From assembly GCF_900100785.1 (NCBI RefSeq), contig NZ_FNCP01000018.1, forward strand, positions 37,817 through 101,816: a stretch of 64,000 nt of DNA, written 5' to 3'. A program made the translations under genes and the position numbers. The stretch comes from Desulfosporosinus hippei DSM 8344. Its GTDB lineage: Bacteria > Bacillota > Desulfitobacteriia > Desulfitobacteriales > Desulfitobacteriaceae. Below, piece by piece: positions 45,352 through 54,324 of the stretch; the stretch's first letter is position 1; every line of letters begins with the position of its first letter. The notes under the pieces were generated by a model. It did no database searches and had not been told where the DNA came from. It saw only the letters and a program-made list of their open reading frames with translations.

Positions 45352-46635
45352 TTAAGTATTTTGTTCTACTAAGAAGTTGACCGTCTTCTGACTGTTCATG
45401 CTTTGTTTGTAGAACTGTAGCTCCCCGCGCGCTATAAGGGTTCGTTTGAGCAGTGCTGCGTCTTGTCCGTGACGCTCACTTGCTTTTTTAAGCTCTTCAT
45501 CTAATTCGTCTTCAGTGATCTCAATTCCTTCTACTTTGGCAATAGTTTCTAAAACTAAATCGGTCTTGACACTCTCAGCAGCTTGAGGGCGCAGTTCTTC
45601 TTTCATAGCTGCTTCAGTTGAGTTTGTAAATTGGAAATAATGCTCCAGAGTCATTCCTTGCTGGGCAAGATTACGACTGAGATCATCTACCATTACATTG
45701 ATTCTTTCGTTAATCATAACTTCAGGAATCTCAACGCTGGCGTTGTCAACCACTTTAGAAACGATGGAGCGGACATGCTCATCTTTAACTCGCATTTCAG
45801 TTGTCTTCATTAATTTATTCCGCAAATCGGTTTTCAATTCATCCAGGTTCTCAAATTCGCTGACATCTTTTGCAAATTCATCATCTAGAGCAGAAAGTTC
45901 TTTGCGTTGAATTTTTTTAACGAGAGTTTTAAAGACTGCCTCTTTTCCAGCTAGCTCTGCACTATGATATTCAGCAGGGAAGGTAACGTTTACTTCAACA
46001 GGTTGTCCTATTTCAGCTCCAATTAAACCTTCTTCAAAACCGGGAATAAATGTTCCTGAGCCAATGACAAGCTCGTAGTTCTCAGCTTTACCACCAAGGA
46101 AAGGTGTTCCATCTGTGAATCCTTCAAAATCTAAGGTTACAGTATCATCATTCTCGACTTTGCCTTCTTCGAGGGTAATCAGACGAGCGTGTTGTTGCTG
46201 CTTACTCTTAAGTGCTTCTTCTACCTCTTCTTCGGAAATAATAGCTGCACTTTGCTCGATCTTAAGGCCTTTATATTCACCAAGCTCGACTTCTGGTTTA
46301 ACCATGACTTTTGCTTTAAAAATCAGGTCTTTTCCTTCCTCAATTTGAACTAATTCAACACTTGGACGGTCTACCGGGTCGATACCACTTTCCAGAACTG
46401 CTTCAGAGTATGCCGGGCCGACTAATTGATCTAAGGCTTCGTCATAAAGTGATTCTTTTCCTACATGCTGTTCAACCATGCGACGTGGTGCTTTTCCTTT
46501 ACGAAATCCAGGAACGTTAACTTTCTTGGCCAACACTTTAGCTGCTTGATTCACCGCACTGACAAATTTTTCGGCTTCTACGGTAACTTCCAGAGCTACA
46601 AGATTTTTTTCTAGTTTTTCAACTGAGACTGACAT
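45352..46635 (-). CDS. tig: trigger factor, ribosome-bound chaperone
   Basis: A 427-residue trigger factor. The ribosome-binding signature [17 protein letters not shown] lies near residue 42. The FKBP-type PPIase domain includes [35 protein letters not shown] (in part [14 protein letters not shown]). The C-terminal helical domain (from about 250) follows. It catches nascent chains at the exit tunnel. AAGGGGGAG precedes the ATG. Confidence 0.96.
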   Translation of the reverse strand: MSVSVEKLEKNLVALEVTVEAEKFVSAVNQAAKVLAKKVNVPGFRKGKAPRRMVEQHVGKESLYDEALDQLVGPAYSEAVLESGIDPVDRPSVELVQIEEGKDLIFKAKVMVKPEVELGEYKGLKIEQSAAIISEEEVEEALKSKQQQHARLITLEEGKVENDDTVTLDFEGFTDGTPFLGGKAENYELVIGSGTFIPGFEEGLIGAEIGQPVEVNVTFPAEYHSAELAGKEAVFKTLVKKIQRKELSALDDEFAKDVSEFENLDELKTDLRNKLMKTTEMRVKDEHVRSIVSKVVDNASVEIPEVMINERINVMVDDLSRNLAQQGMTLEHYFQFTNSTEAAMKEELRPQAAESVKTDLVLETIAKVEGIEITEDELDEELKKASERHGQDAALLKRTLIARGELQFYKQSMNSQKTVNFLVEQNT

Positions 46636-46766
46636 ATTATGTTCTCCCCCTTAAACACTATTTAAGACTATGTGCAAGGCAGCTGTGGATACTCGTTAGT
46701 CTTACCGTTTTTTTAAGACTACAAACCCCCGCTTAAGCCAAATACATCTATGAAATTCACTAATCA

Positions 46767-46795
46767 ATTATAACAGACTTACTTCTCGTAATCAA
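46767..46795 (-). promoter_or_regulatory. promoter of tig
   Basis: Minus strand TTGATT, 17 nt spacer, TATAAT (46767-46772), about 130 bp before the tig start. Confidence 0.7.
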
Positions 46796-46892
46796 ATTGA
46801 AGAACCCCTCAGCAGACGTCACGGATAACTCTTGCTATTCAGGGCAAAATACTCTATCAAAGATCCTAAATATTTAGGAAAGGAGAACAGGC

Positions 46893-47606
46893 ATGCTTAT
46901 CGTTGTAGTTAGAACCCTTATTCTATATTTAGTGGTTATTATCGCCCTGCGCTTGATGGGAAAAAGGGAAATCGGCCAGTTACAGCCTTTTGAGTTAGTT
47001 GTTATCCTCATGATCTCTGAGCTCGCGGCTGTGCCAAGTGAAAACATTGGGGTTCCACTCCTCAGCGGCATTATTCCCATTCTGGTTCTCCTATCAGCAA
47101 GCCTAACTTTAGCTTGGATTTCTCTTAAAAGCGAAACGGCGCGAGATATTATTTGCGGAAAGCCAAGCATCCTTATTGATCGCGGTAAAATATCAGAAAC
47201 CGAACTCAGGAGAAATTGTTATAACATGAGCGATTTGCTCGAAGAACTCCGCCTTAATGATATCCCTAATATTGCTGATGTCGAATATGCAATTTTAGAA
47301 AACAATGGTCAAGTTAGTGTTATGCCTAAAGTTCAAAAAAGGCCCATTATTCCTGACGATTTAAAAATCACCCCCCCCTATGAAGGTTTACCTTTAACTC
47401 TTATTATAGATGGCAAGCTAAAAAGGGATAATCTGGAGCGCAGCGATAAGGATTTGGAATGGTTGATGCGAGAACTCAAGAAACATAAGCTCGACAAGAT
47501 CGAAGATGTCTTAATTGCCAGCTTAGATTCTTCAGGAAAACTTTTTATACAAGAAAAAGAAAGTCAAAAAAAGAAAAAGGTTAAACCATTACAGACTCAA
47601 GTGTGA
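46893..47606 (+). CDS. DUF421 membrane protein (YetF-like)
   Basis: 237 residues: three membrane segments (about 1-80) and a cytoplasmic DUF421/YetF domain. RLMGKREIGQLQPFELVVILMISELA and GKPSILIDRGKISETELRRN are family blocks. YetF-like proteins are common in spore formers and their role is unsettled. The C-terminus ends in a Lys-rich stretch. AAAGGAG precedes the ATG. It pairs with the DUF4363 gene 11 bp downstream, as in other Clostridia. Confidence 0.87.
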   Translation: MLIVVVRTLILYLVVIIALRLMGKREIGQLQPFELVVILMISELAAVPSENIGVPLLSGIIPILVLLSASLTLAWISLKSETARDIICGKPSILIDRGKISETELRRNCYNMSDLLEELRLNDIPNIADVEYAILENNGQVSVMPKVQKRPIIPDDLKITPPYEGLPLTLIIDGKLKRDNLERSDKDLEWLMRELKKHKLDKIEDVLIASLDSSGKLFIQEKESQKKKKVKPLQTQV

Positions 47607-47617
47607 GGTGAATAGAT

Positions 47618-47998
47618 TTGCGAACCCTCTGGACCATTATTGTTATCGTTATTTTTTTACTGGGAGGCTCTTATGCTTCCTATGAATTTGTAAAAACCAC
47701 AACTCAAGCAACTGAGGCACACTTAAAAACGGTTGAACAATCTATTTCAGCTCAGCAATGGGAAGAGGCTAAAAAGGAATTAGGGATTGTTCAGGAAAGT
47801 TGGAAGAATAACGCTAACTGGTGGAGTATTATTCTTGATCACCAAGAAATTGACACCATTGATCTTAGCATTGGACGATTAGAAAGATTTATTGATACAA
47901 AGGATATTCCCCTTTCTATGGGCGAATTGTCTGACTTACAACTATTATTCTCTTATCTTCTTGATGCTGAGAGGTTTAATATCCAAAATATCTTTTAA
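47618..47998 (+). CDS. DUF4363 family protein
   Basis: 126 residues with one N-terminal membrane segment (about 5-22) and an outside helical domain with HLKTVEQSISAQQWEEAKKELG. This matches the DUF4363 family that accompanies DUF421 genes. TTG start with GTGAGGTG upstream, overlapping the end of the DUF421 gene region. The function is unknown. Confidence 0.75.
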   Translation: MRTLWTIIVIVIFLLGGSYASYEFVKTTTQATEAHLKTVEQSISAQQWEEAKKELGIVQESWKNNANWWSIILDHQEIDTIDLSIGRLERFIDTKDIPLSMGELSDLQLLFSYLLDAERFNIQNIF

Positions 47999-48023
47999 AA
48001 TAATCCCTGTTAAAATCTCACAC

Positions 48024-48052
48024 TTGTCATATCATAAAATTTATGATAGAAT
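48024..48052 (+). promoter_or_regulatory. promoter of tRNA-Leu
   Basis: TTGTCA, 17 nt, TAGAAT; 28 bp before the tRNA. The spacer is itself a palindrome (ATCATAAAATTTATGAT). Confidence 0.7.
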
Positions 48053-48079
48053 TCTCTCTGTTGCAACAATAATAAATTT

Positions 48080-48162
48080 GCGAGAGTGGCGGAACTGGCA
48101 GACGCACTGGATTTAGGTTCCAGCGGGAAACCGTGGGGGTTCGAGTCCCTTCTCTCGCACCA
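48080..48162 (+). tRNA. tRNA-Leu(UAG)
   Basis: Acceptor GCGAGAG / CTCTCGC, a long class II variable arm (CGGGAAACCGTGGG), T loop GTTCGAGTC and encoded CCA. The anticodon loop TTTAGGT gives UAG, reading CUA (leucine). Confidence 0.95.
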
Positions 48163-48176
48163 CATTATGAGGCTAA

Positions 48177-48212
48177 GTCCGCTTGACATTAGGTTGTCAG
48201 GCGGATTTTTTG
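48177..48212 (+). terminator. terminator after tRNA-Leu
   Basis: GTCCGC-TT-GAC / GTC-AG-GCGGAT then TTTTTT. Confidence 0.85.
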
Positions 48213-48335
48213 CTGTCTTTTTTAGGATTAACTAATTTCCCCTAGTCCAGCGTGTTGGGTTTTGGTTGAGTCGACAGGGAACTATAAAATGAATTATAAA
48301 ATTGCAATCAGGAATAATAAACATGGGGATATATA

Positions 48336-48455
48336 ATGCAATTCGTAAAAACCCTATGCCGTTTTTGTAAAATGGATTATGAATTTATAGCAAGTTCCTC
48401 TTTATGCATGCAACCATGTCACCGACTCAACACATACCATTTACATAAAAAATAA
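48336..48455 (+). CDS. possible 39-residue Cys-containing peptide
   Basis: An ATG frame preceded by GGGGA reads MQFVKTLCRFCKMDYEFIAS and ends 17 bp before the next gene's ATG. Four Cys residues occur as CxxC and CxxxC, like a small zinc site. No relative recognised; it could be chance. Confidence 0.3.
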   Translation: MQFVKTLCRFCKMDYEFIASSSLCMQPCHRLNTYHLHKK

Positions 48456-48471
48456 GATAGGGGAAAACATT

Positions 48472-48927
48472 ATGAAGGATAGAATGTATTTTGGTTTTGT
48501 CGTTGGCTTAATTGCAGGGATTCCGTTAAGTATCTGGACGCTTTTTTCATACTATGTATTAGATTTTACTCAAACAAGAATGTTTGATTATGCTTCCGAA
48601 ATATTATTTGGGCGATTACCTCTTAATGCTTTGGAAAGCATTATTGCCTGGCTTGGGCAAATGGTGTTCTGTGGATTTGTCGGAATTGGGTATGCATATT
48701 TAATTCCTATTGTTACTAGTAGACATTATTTAGCTAAAGGATGGATATATTCGGCTTTTATATGGTTCAGTTCATATGCAATTGCTACTTTATTCAAAAT
48801 GCCTGATTTATTTTACACAGCACCATACACAGTCGTTTCAAATTTTATAGGGGCAAGTATATATGGATTGGTACTTGCAGAAGCCACCAAGCGGTTGATT
48901 AGCACTCCTAAACGCCATGGAAATTAG
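48472..48927 (+). CDS. hypothetical four-segment membrane protein
   Basis: 151 residues with four hydrophobic segments: FGFVVGLIAGIPLSIWTLFSYY, LESIIAWLGQMVFCGFVGIGY, YSAFIWFSSYAIATLF and the C-terminal VVSNFIGASIYGLVLA. I do not recognise a family name, although small membrane proteins of this layout occur in Desulfitobacterium-like genomes. AGGGGAAAA lies before the ATG. AT-rich relative to its neighbours. Confidence 0.6.
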   Translation: MKDRMYFGFVVGLIAGIPLSIWTLFSYYVLDFTQTRMFDYASEILFGRLPLNALESIIAWLGQMVFCGFVGIGYAYLIPIVTSRHYLAKGWIYSAFIWFSSYAIATLFKMPDLFYTAPYTVVSNFIGASIYGLVLAEATKRLISTPKRHGN

Positions 48928-48997
48928 GAAATTAGTCACCTCAGCGTTCGAACTAAGCTTTGCTGTCTAAAATGATCGCAATTTCCTCTATTTAACA

Positions 48998-49026
48998 TTG
49001 ACCAAATCTAAGAGTCTTGCTACAAT
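48998..49026 (+). promoter_or_regulatory. promoter of tRNA-Thr
   Basis: TTGACC, 17 nt, TACAAT; 20 bp before the tRNA. Confidence 0.75.
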
Positions 49027-49046
49027 AGTTCTTGTCCAAAACACAT

Positions 49047-49122
49047 GCCGATGTAGCTCAATTGGTAGAGCAGCTGATTTGTAATCAGCAGGTTACAGGT
49101 TCGAGTCCTGCCATCGGCTCCA
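49047..49122 (+). tRNA. tRNA-Thr(UGU)
   Basis: Acceptor GCCGATG / CATCGGC, D loop AATTGGTAGAG, anticodon loop TTTGTAA (UGU, threonine), T loop GTTCGAGTC, encoded CCA. Confidence 0.95.
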
Positions 49123-49139
49123 GTTAGTTTAATAATCCG

Positions 49140-49176
49140 TAGAGGGTAGACCTAAGGGCTTCTACCCTCTATTTTT
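49140..49176 (+). terminator. terminator after tRNA-Thr
   Basis: TAGAGGGTAGA / TCTACCCTCTA then TTTTTC. Confidence 0.85.
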
Positions 49177-49500
49177 CTATTCCTTTATTTGCGGTTTCCA
49201 TTTTGTATCTTTAGCGAAGGTGTATTCTCCTGCTGGTTTTTATATTCATTGCTTTCCAACCCCCTTAAATTATTTCACCCAAACGTATAAGGCTTTAAGA
49301 GAAACTATAATTTACAAGGAAACCTAAGATATTGCGCATGCCTCCGGACGCGGAGGTTTTTTTTGAGATCAAACATAATATTTTGATTTTAAAGCTTTCG
49401 TTGCCTATTACCATCTAACTAATTACATATTTTAACTGGTATCGCTTCGACATAAATCACAAAACCTAAACTGTCTAAATAACATAAGGAGGTTTTGTGA
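49177..49500. other. intergenic with an orphan promoter-terminator pair
   Basis: No gene of usual size. TATAAT at 49306-49311 and a strong hairpin with eight T at 49339-49364 could bound a transcript of about 50 nt. The rest is featureless. Confidence 0.35.
49339..49364 (+). terminator. orphan terminator
   Basis: GCCTCCG-GACG-CGGAGG followed by TTTTTTTT; no gene directly upstream. Confidence 0.75.
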
Positions 49501-49632
49501 ATGTTTGGCATGAAAAAGAGAACCAGTAATCCAAATAGTATGTTTAGTCCACCTTCGTTATTTCTCCATGCCCTTACTATTGGAGCTGCGGTTTGGATAG
49601 GCAAAGCTTGGGGCGATAAAGACGAACTTTAA
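49501..49632 (+). CDS. small hydrophobic protein, 43 residues
   Basis: Starts at ATG with AAGGAGG 8 nt upstream. The peptide MFGMKKRTSNPNSMFSPPSL leads into a hydrophobic stretch (FLHALTIGAAVWIGKAW) and ends GDKDEL. It is likely a single-segment membrane peptide. No family recognised. It is followed 10 bp later by another small gene with its own good ribosome binding site, so the two form a small operon. Confidence 0.6.
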   Translation: MFGMKKRTSNPNSMFSPPSLFLHALTIGAAVWIGKAWGDKDEL

Positions 49633-49642
49633 GGAGGGTACT

Positions 49643-49789
49643 ATGGCAACTTTAGGTAAAGAAAATAATTTGAAATTTGTACCAGAAGGAAACGCTCAAA
49701 AGCCTCGAATACTAACACCAAAAACTAATGTAATCGCTAAAAAGACGGATATTTTAAATAATGACAGTTCAGATCCTAGTCATAGATGA
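49643..49789 (+). CDS. small hydrophilic protein, 48 residues
   Basis: ATG with AAGGAGGG 5 nt upstream. Reads MATLGKENNLKFVPEGNAQK and ends DPSHR; polar, no hydrophobic segment, probably disordered. Its AAGGAGGG lies directly on the stop codon of the previous gene. A GGACAGCC/GGCTGTCC hairpin (49801-49818) follows. No family recognised. Confidence 0.55.
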   Translation: MATLGKENNLKFVPEGNAQKPRILTPKTNVIAKKTDILNNDSSDPSHR

Positions 49790-49834
49790 TTGTTGTAAGG
49801 GACAGCCTCGGCTGTCCTATTACATGAAAGTTCG

Positions 49835-50131
49835 TCAGCCTAAACTTTGAATCAACCAAAAATACTCAAAGAGCAAAACCATTAGATCAACTCCGATTAA
49901 AACCAGCAAGTTAGCCAGCCAATTCTCCGGATATTTCCAAAAGTAAAAGATAATATTGAATAGAATAACAATGGTCGAACAGATACCCCAGCGCATATAC
50001 AGTCCTGAATCATTTGAGAATAGGTGAATGAACCAAATTACTGGGATAAATAAAAAGACACTCAAAAATGTAATTATTGAGTACCCGATTAAGCGGCGCA
50101 AATCGTCGGGACCAGGTTTTGCTTTACTCAT
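49835..50131 (-). CDS. hypothetical small membrane protein
   Basis: 98 residues with three hydrophobic segments (about 14-36, 45-65 and 72-92). A basic, polar N-terminus begins MSKAKPGPDDLRRLIGYSII. The family is not recognised. AAAGGGGGAG precedes the ATG, which supports it. Confidence 0.6.
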   Translation of the reverse strand: MSKAKPGPDDLRRLIGYSIITFLSVFLFIPVIWFIHLFSNDSGLYMRWGICSTIVILFNIIFYFWKYPENWLANLLVLIGVDLMVLLFEYFWLIQSLG

Positions 50132-50310
50132 GGTTGCTCCCCCTTTACCCTGAATTTATTGATAAATAAGTATATCACGATTAATCTAGAGTTTGAAACG
50201 ACTCCATTTTAATGCTAGCGGTTAGAGCTTACCTTTATAGTATAGCCGGAAAGCTAAAGCTCTCTGCTGATGAACTAAGGTCTTACTAATTCGACTAAAG
50301 GTTAGTATGA

Positions 50311-50350
50311 AGAAATAAAGCGACCTAAAAGACTTGCTCTTAGGTCGCTT
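50311..50350 (-). terminator. terminator after the S/T/D-rich secreted protein gene
   Basis: AAGCGACCTAA / TTAGGTCGCTT; on the minus strand followed by TATTTCTTC. Confidence 0.75.
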
Positions 50351-50390
50351 CCATTTTTCCAGTAAATTTTAATTAGCAGGCATTCACCTA

Positions 50391-51686
50391 TTATCGCTCA
50401 GACTTTTGTTTCTCCTGCTTTTTGTTGTCACTTTTTTCTTTAGCCTTATCATTTCCATGGTCAGCTTTTTTGTTCTGCTCTGCCTTTTCCTTCTTTGAGG
50501 ATCTATCAATGGTTGATGAAGACTCTACACTAGCCGGAGCAATTGTTACAGATGTTGGCTGAGTATTGGCCAAGGAAGCTTCTTGAGAAGATGCAGGTTC
50601 AGTCACAGTCACTTCGTTTGTTGAGGCCTGATCCTGATCAGAGTCTTGATTATCGTCCTGTTCAGCATTCTCTTGATCGTCCTCCAGCTGGAGCTTTCCA
50701 TTTTCTTTAAGTGTCTTCTTGAATTCTTTTAAGGCAACCTTAGCTTCTTTTTTTAAAGCTTTATTATGTGCTACGGCTCTAACTTCTGAGTCTGTTGAAT
50801 CATCGCCGGATCCCGATGCAGTCTCCTCAGCAGCCACTGCATTGCTTCTAACCGCTTGCTTTTCCATCTTTGTAACCGCTTTTTCCATAGAACGCACTAC
50901 ATTGAGAGCCAGCTTTTGAGCTGCCTGGGGAGGGAGTTTTTCGAGTAGATTACCTAATACTTTTATGTTGTTTTGATTGACATTCGTAAGAGCGATAGTC
51001 AGCTTTTGGGCCTCTTCTGAGTCAGGATCTTCAATTTGCTCTAAAAATTCCTGAGCCTTGGTGATTTTGTCTGCGTACTCTGTAAAAGCCTTCTCAGATT
51101 CTTCTGCTTCACCATCAGTCATTGATTTCTGAGCCTTGGCCAGCTTCTCCAATGCCTGCTCCTGAGTCAACTCGGCCTTACGAGCGGGATCAAAGGTTAA
51201 AGCCAATTTGAGTTTACCTATAAGGTCTGACAACCAATTGGCCGGATCAATTGCGTTGCCGTCTGCGTCTACAACAGTCGTCGATTCGGTATCTTCGTTA
51301 TCAGTGTCTTGATCCTCGGAATTTGTTGCATCCTCACTATTAGTGTCCGTATTATCATCCTGGTCGGTTGTTTCTGTACTTGTATCATCTGTTGCTGATA
51401 CGTCCGTACTTGATTCATCTGTACTTGTGGCATCTGTACTTGTTGTATCAGCGCTTGTACTTTCAGTGGTATCTGCATCCGCACTCACTACGTCTGCGGC
51501 CGTTGTCTCCGCAGTTGTGGATTCTGTAGTCTCTGTAATTGTAGTTACGGTATCTGCACTTGTAGTGGTCTGGGCAGACGTTTCAGCTAAGACAAGGGCC
51601 GAGCTAAACGGAAACGCTAATAGTGCTGCTGTGACGGCAATAGCAAGTTGCTTCTTTAATTTTTTCCCTTTTGTGATTGATTTCAA
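50391..51686 (-). CDS. secreted protein with S/T/D-rich linker and DUF5667-like domain
   Basis: 431 residues. A signal peptide ends near residue 35 (ALVLAE). Residues about 36-145 are almost only Thr, Ser, Asp, Glu, Ala and Val. The middle (about 155-300) is helical with DPARKAELTQEQALEKLAKA and resembles the DUF5667 region seen in secreted clostridial proteins. The tail is rich in Gln, Asp, Lys and Glu, ending in KSDNKKQEKQKSER. It may be a wall- or matrix-associated protein, but no enzymatic motif is present. TTG start with AGAGGTAG upstream. Confidence 0.7.
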   Translation of the reverse strand: MKSITKGKKLKKQLAIAVTAALLAFPFSSALVLAETSAQTTTSADTVTTITETTESTTAETTAADVVSADADTTESTSADTTSTDATSTDESSTDVSATDDTSTETTDQDDNTDTNSEDATNSEDQDTDNEDTESTTVVDADGNAIDPANWLSDLIGKLKLALTFDPARKAELTQEQALEKLAKAQKSMTDGEAEESEKAFTEYADKITKAQEFLEQIEDPDSEEAQKLTIALTNVNQNNIKVLGNLLEKLPPQAAQKLALNVVRSMEKAVTKMEKQAVRSNAVAAEETASGSGDDSTDSEVRAVAHNKALKKEAKVALKEFKKTLKENGKLQLEDDQENAEQDDNQDSDQDQASTNEVTVTEPASSQEASLANTQPTSVTIAPASVESSSTIDRSSKKEKAEQNKKADHGNDKAKEKSDNKKQEKQKSER

Positions 51687-51837
51687 TGATATCTACCTCT
51701 TTCGTATAAATCTTGAATAATGCGCACCTTTCATAATATCTTTACGAAGCCAGAATTATTTTTTAGGGGGGGCAAAAAGAAACTTGGCCATTTTACGTCT
51801 AACCTGAGGGATTTTAACTGTTCAGAAAACTTTGCTA

Positions 51838-51962
51838 GCGCCCGAAGACACTGGCTTCGCACGTATTAGCCGTCTTGCAGCCTCCGGCGCAGGCGGTAGC
51901 TTAGTTGCACTTATGCTTGGACGAAGACACTGTCTTCGCACGTATTAAATCTTCTTGCAGTA
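51838..51962. repeat. two copies of the GAAGACACTG module
   Basis: CCGAAGACACTGGCTTCG-CACGTATTAGCC-GTCTTGCAG and GACGAAGACACTGTCTTCG-CACGTATTAAATC-TTCTTGCAG occur about 80 bp apart. The same module is inside the large palindromes at 37.7, 43.6 and 54.6 kb, but here it stands without the outer stems. Confidence 0.75.
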
Positions 51963-51999
51963 TATAACGCAAGTTTATACTTTCTGACTGTACAAAAAA

Positions 52000-52036
52000 G
52001 GACAGATTCTTAGTAATTAAACTTAAGAACCTGTCC
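52000..52036. repeat. REP-like imperfect palindrome
   Basis: GGACAGATTCTTAG and CTTAAGAACCTGTCC pair with one or two mismatches. GGGGACAGGTTCTTAAG is similar in style to the 43929 palindrome. Confidence 0.55.
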
Positions 52037-52250
52037 CCTTGTATTTTGAGCATTCTCTAGCTTTGCTGTGTTCCATGCCGCTTTCCGGCACTACAGATAA
52101 TGAAATACTTACTGGCTCTATGCGAGATTCCTTCACTTCTGTTGAAAAAGTTGCCTTTCCGGTCTACACCAAGCTACAGATAAAGGGGTAGCATTGGTTG
52201 CCCCGATACTTAGAAATCCTCACCAAAAAGCTATACTTTCTGGCCAACAT

Positions 52251-52281
52251 AAAAAACACCGAGAATTAATTCTCGGTGCGC
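52251..52281 (-). terminator. terminator of the His-Arg-Pro tRNA cluster
   Basis: CACCGAGAATT / AATTCTCGGTG, on the minus strand followed by TTTTTT. Confidence 0.88.
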
Positions 52282-52291
52282 TTTTTCTTTA

Positions 52292-52368
52292 TGGGGTGGG
52301 TGATGGGGCTTGAACCCACGAATGCCGGAACCACAACCCGGTGCGTTAACCACTTCGCCACACCCACC
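52292..52368 (-). tRNA. tRNA-His(GUG)
   Basis: Acceptor GTGGGTG / CACCCAC with the extra 5' G (opposite C73) expected for tRNA-His. Anticodon loop TTGTGGT, T loop GTTCAAGCC, encoded CCA. Last gene of the three-tRNA transcript. Confidence 0.94.
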
Positions 52369-52382
52369 ATGAATTTGTTTGT

Positions 52383-52459
52383 TGGTGCGCCTGGAGAGAT
52401 TCGAACCCCCGACAACCTGCTTAGAAGGCAGATGCTCTATCCAACTGAGCTACAGGCGC
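52383..52459 (-). tRNA. tRNA-Arg(UCU)
   Basis: Acceptor GCGCCTG / CAGGCGC, anticodon loop CTTCTAA (UCU, reading AGA), T loop GTTCGAATC, encoded CCA. Confidence 0.95.
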
Positions 52460-52582
52460 ATCTTAAAAGGGCCAGCTCAAACTCCCAGGTCTATAAATTT
52501 ACAGCTTGTCGAGTACTGCTACTGTCAAACAATAGGCTTGTACACACTATAAATTTGAACCTCGAACTTCGTCTTGAAAAAA

Positions 52583-52659
52583 TGGTCGGGGCAGAGGGAT
52601 TTGAACCCCCGGCCTCCTGCTCCCAAGGCAGGCGCGCTACCAAGCTGCGCTATACCCCG
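52583..52659 (-). tRNA. tRNA-Pro(UGG)
   Basis: Acceptor CGGGGTA / TGCCCCG, anticodon loop CTTGGGA (UGG, proline), T loop GTTCAAATC, encoded CCA. First gene after the promoter. Confidence 0.95.
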
Positions 52660-52673
52660 TTGGTGACTTGATT

Positions 52674-52702
52674 AGTATAGCTCATCTTTAAGCTTTCGTC
52701 AA
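52674..52702 (-). promoter_or_regulatory. promoter of the tRNA cluster
   Basis: Minus strand TTGACG, 17 nt, TATACT; 14 bp before tRNA-Pro. Confidence 0.78.
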
Positions 52703-52823
52703 GAAAAAAATCAAAAAAAGTTTTAAGAAATTTAAGAGTCATTTTCATCTGCTTTTTCGGCTTCCCAGTGCCTAACCCGAGGAGTTTTCTTCTGGAGTAG
52801 AAAAGCGATGCTTCTGCTTAGGT

Positions 52824-53423
52824 CTAGCTTTTACCCTTCAGAGTTTGAAGGATGGGGATTGCTTTACGGAATGCCTGGGCCCGGTGACTGAGGCGGTTTT
52901 TCTCGCTTAAAGTCAGCTCGGCCATAGTTCGCTGATACTCCGGCACAAAAAAGAGAGGGTCATAACCGAATCCGTCTTTTCCACGGCGTTCAGCTAAGAT
53001 TTGTCCTTCGACAGTGCCCTCAGTAAGAAATTCTTTTCCATCCGGAGTTGCTATGACTAAGGCACAACGAAAGCGAGCCTGTCGTTGTGAATCAGCAACC
53101 TCTTTTAACTCTTGAAGCAGCTTATCATTATTTCGCTCATCATCTTTAGGTTCTCCCGCAAAACGGGCAGAATAAACCCCAGGGTTGCCAGCTAAGGCAT
53201 CTACCTCCAGCCCGGAATCGTCCGCTAAGGCTACTAAACCGGTTTTCTTAACCGCAGCTTTCGCTTTGAGAGCTGCGTTGTCTGCGAAGGTTATTCCGTT
53301 CTCCTCGACATCTTCCCAGTCTTCAATATCTTTTAGCGAAAGCACTTCAATATCTTCATCTCCAAGCAGTTCTTGGAGCTCTCGAATTTTCCCCTTATTC
53401 TGAGTCGCCAATATTATTTTCAT
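52824..53423 (-). CDS. rdgB: XTP/dITP diphosphatase (HAM1 family)
   Basis: A 199-residue RdgB/HAM1 protein that removes dITP and XTP from the nucleotide pool. [19 protein letters not shown] is the N-terminal signature. [29 protein letters not shown] (in part [12 protein letters not shown]) and [15 protein letters not shown] hold the metal and substrate sites. LSHRAQAF closes it. It overlaps rph by 4 bp, the usual rph-rdgB arrangement. Confidence 0.95.
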   Translation of the reverse strand: MKIILATQNKGKIRELQELLGDEDIEVLSLKDIEDWEDVEENGITFADNAALKAKAAVKKTGLVALADDSGLEVDALAGNPGVYSARFAGEPKDDERNNDKLLQELKEVADSQRQARFRCALVIATPDGKEFLTEGTVEGQILAERRGKDGFGYDPLFFVPEYQRTMAELTLSEKNRLSHRAQAFRKAIPILQTLKGKS

Positions 53424-54145
53424 ACAGATGTCTCCGCCGCAGCTTTCTGTACATCCATCAAGGAACGTATGCCCTTTTCAGCAAGTTCTAAGAAATTATT
53501 CAGATCCTCGCGATCAAAAGGAATATCTTCTGCCGTTCCTTGGATCTCTACGAACTTTCCTGCACCTGTCATGACAATATTCATATCCACTTCCGCCTGA
53601 GAATCTTCTTCATAGTCTAAGTCTAAAACTGCATTTCCCTGAACCTTACCCACGGAAACTGCAGCTAAGCTATCCTCTATCGGATTTGTTTTAAGAACTT
53701 TCTTATCCAGCAAATATTGAACCGCATCGACTAAGGCCACATAAGCTCCGGTAATTGCCGCTGTTCGGGTTCCGCCGTCCGCTTGGAGGACGTCACAATC
53801 AAGCCAAATTGTACGTTCGCCAAGTTTCTTCAAGTCAATAACCGATCGCAAAGCACGACCGATTAAACGTTGGATCTCCATAGTTCGGCCGGTAAGCTTG
53901 CCTTTACTGGCCTCACGCTGAGTCCGAGTTTGGGTTGCGCGAGGTATCATGGAATATTCTGCTGTAACCCAGCCTTTCCCTGATCCCTTCTGAAAATGCG
54001 GTACTTTTTCTTCGACGCTGGCAGTGCACAAAACCCTGGTTTCTCCGATTTCTATAAGAACCGAACCTTCGGGGATGTTTGTAAACTTTCGGGTGATTTT
54101 CACCGGACGCAATTGATCATTTCCTCGACTATAAGAACGTTGCAT
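53420..54145 (-). CDS. rph: RNase PH
   Basis: A 241-residue phosphate-dependent 3' exoribonuclease that trims tRNA 3' ends. Family blocks are [55 protein letters not shown] and [20 protein letters not shown]. It lies directly upstream of rdgB. AAAGGTAAGG precedes the ATG. Confidence 0.95.
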   Translation of the reverse strand: MQRSYSRGNDQLRPVKITRKFTNIPEGSVLIEIGETRVLCTASVEEKVPHFQKGSGKGWVTAEYSMIPRATQTRTQREASKGKLTGRTMEIQRLIGRALRSVIDLKKLGERTIWLDCDVLQADGGTRTAAITGAYVALVDAVQYLLDKKVLKTNPIEDSLAAVSVGKVQGNAVLDLDYEEDSQAEVDMNIVMTGAGKFVEIQGTAEDIPFDREDLNNFLELAEKGIRSLMDVQKAAAETSV

Positions 54146-54324
54146 ACTAATACCTTACCTTTCTACGGCAGTCTTTTTATGTCAATATTTAGTTTATCAG
54201 AATCAGCAAAGAAACGCTAATCACCGAGCTTCAAAAGTAAAATTTTTACTAATTTATGCCCAAACTCACTTTCTTGCCCAACCCAGAAAATACCCTAAAG
54301 TATTCTGAGAATACACCCGAAAGA

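Noticed and set aside
46874..47170. A 98-codon minus frame over the DUF421 start
   Set aside because: It is antisense to a well-supported gene with a good ribosome binding site and family motifs.
48336..48455. A firm call of the 39-residue Cys peptide as a gene
   Set aside because: Kept only as a low-confidence feature, because the ribosome binding site is weak and no relative is recognised.
52276..52671. An open frame of 131 codons across the tRNA cluster, with translated phrases like 'GLEPTNAG' and 'GEIRTPDNLLRRQ'
   Set aside because: It runs antisense through tRNA-His, tRNA-Arg and tRNA-Pro. Such peptides are well-known false database entries from tRNA genes.
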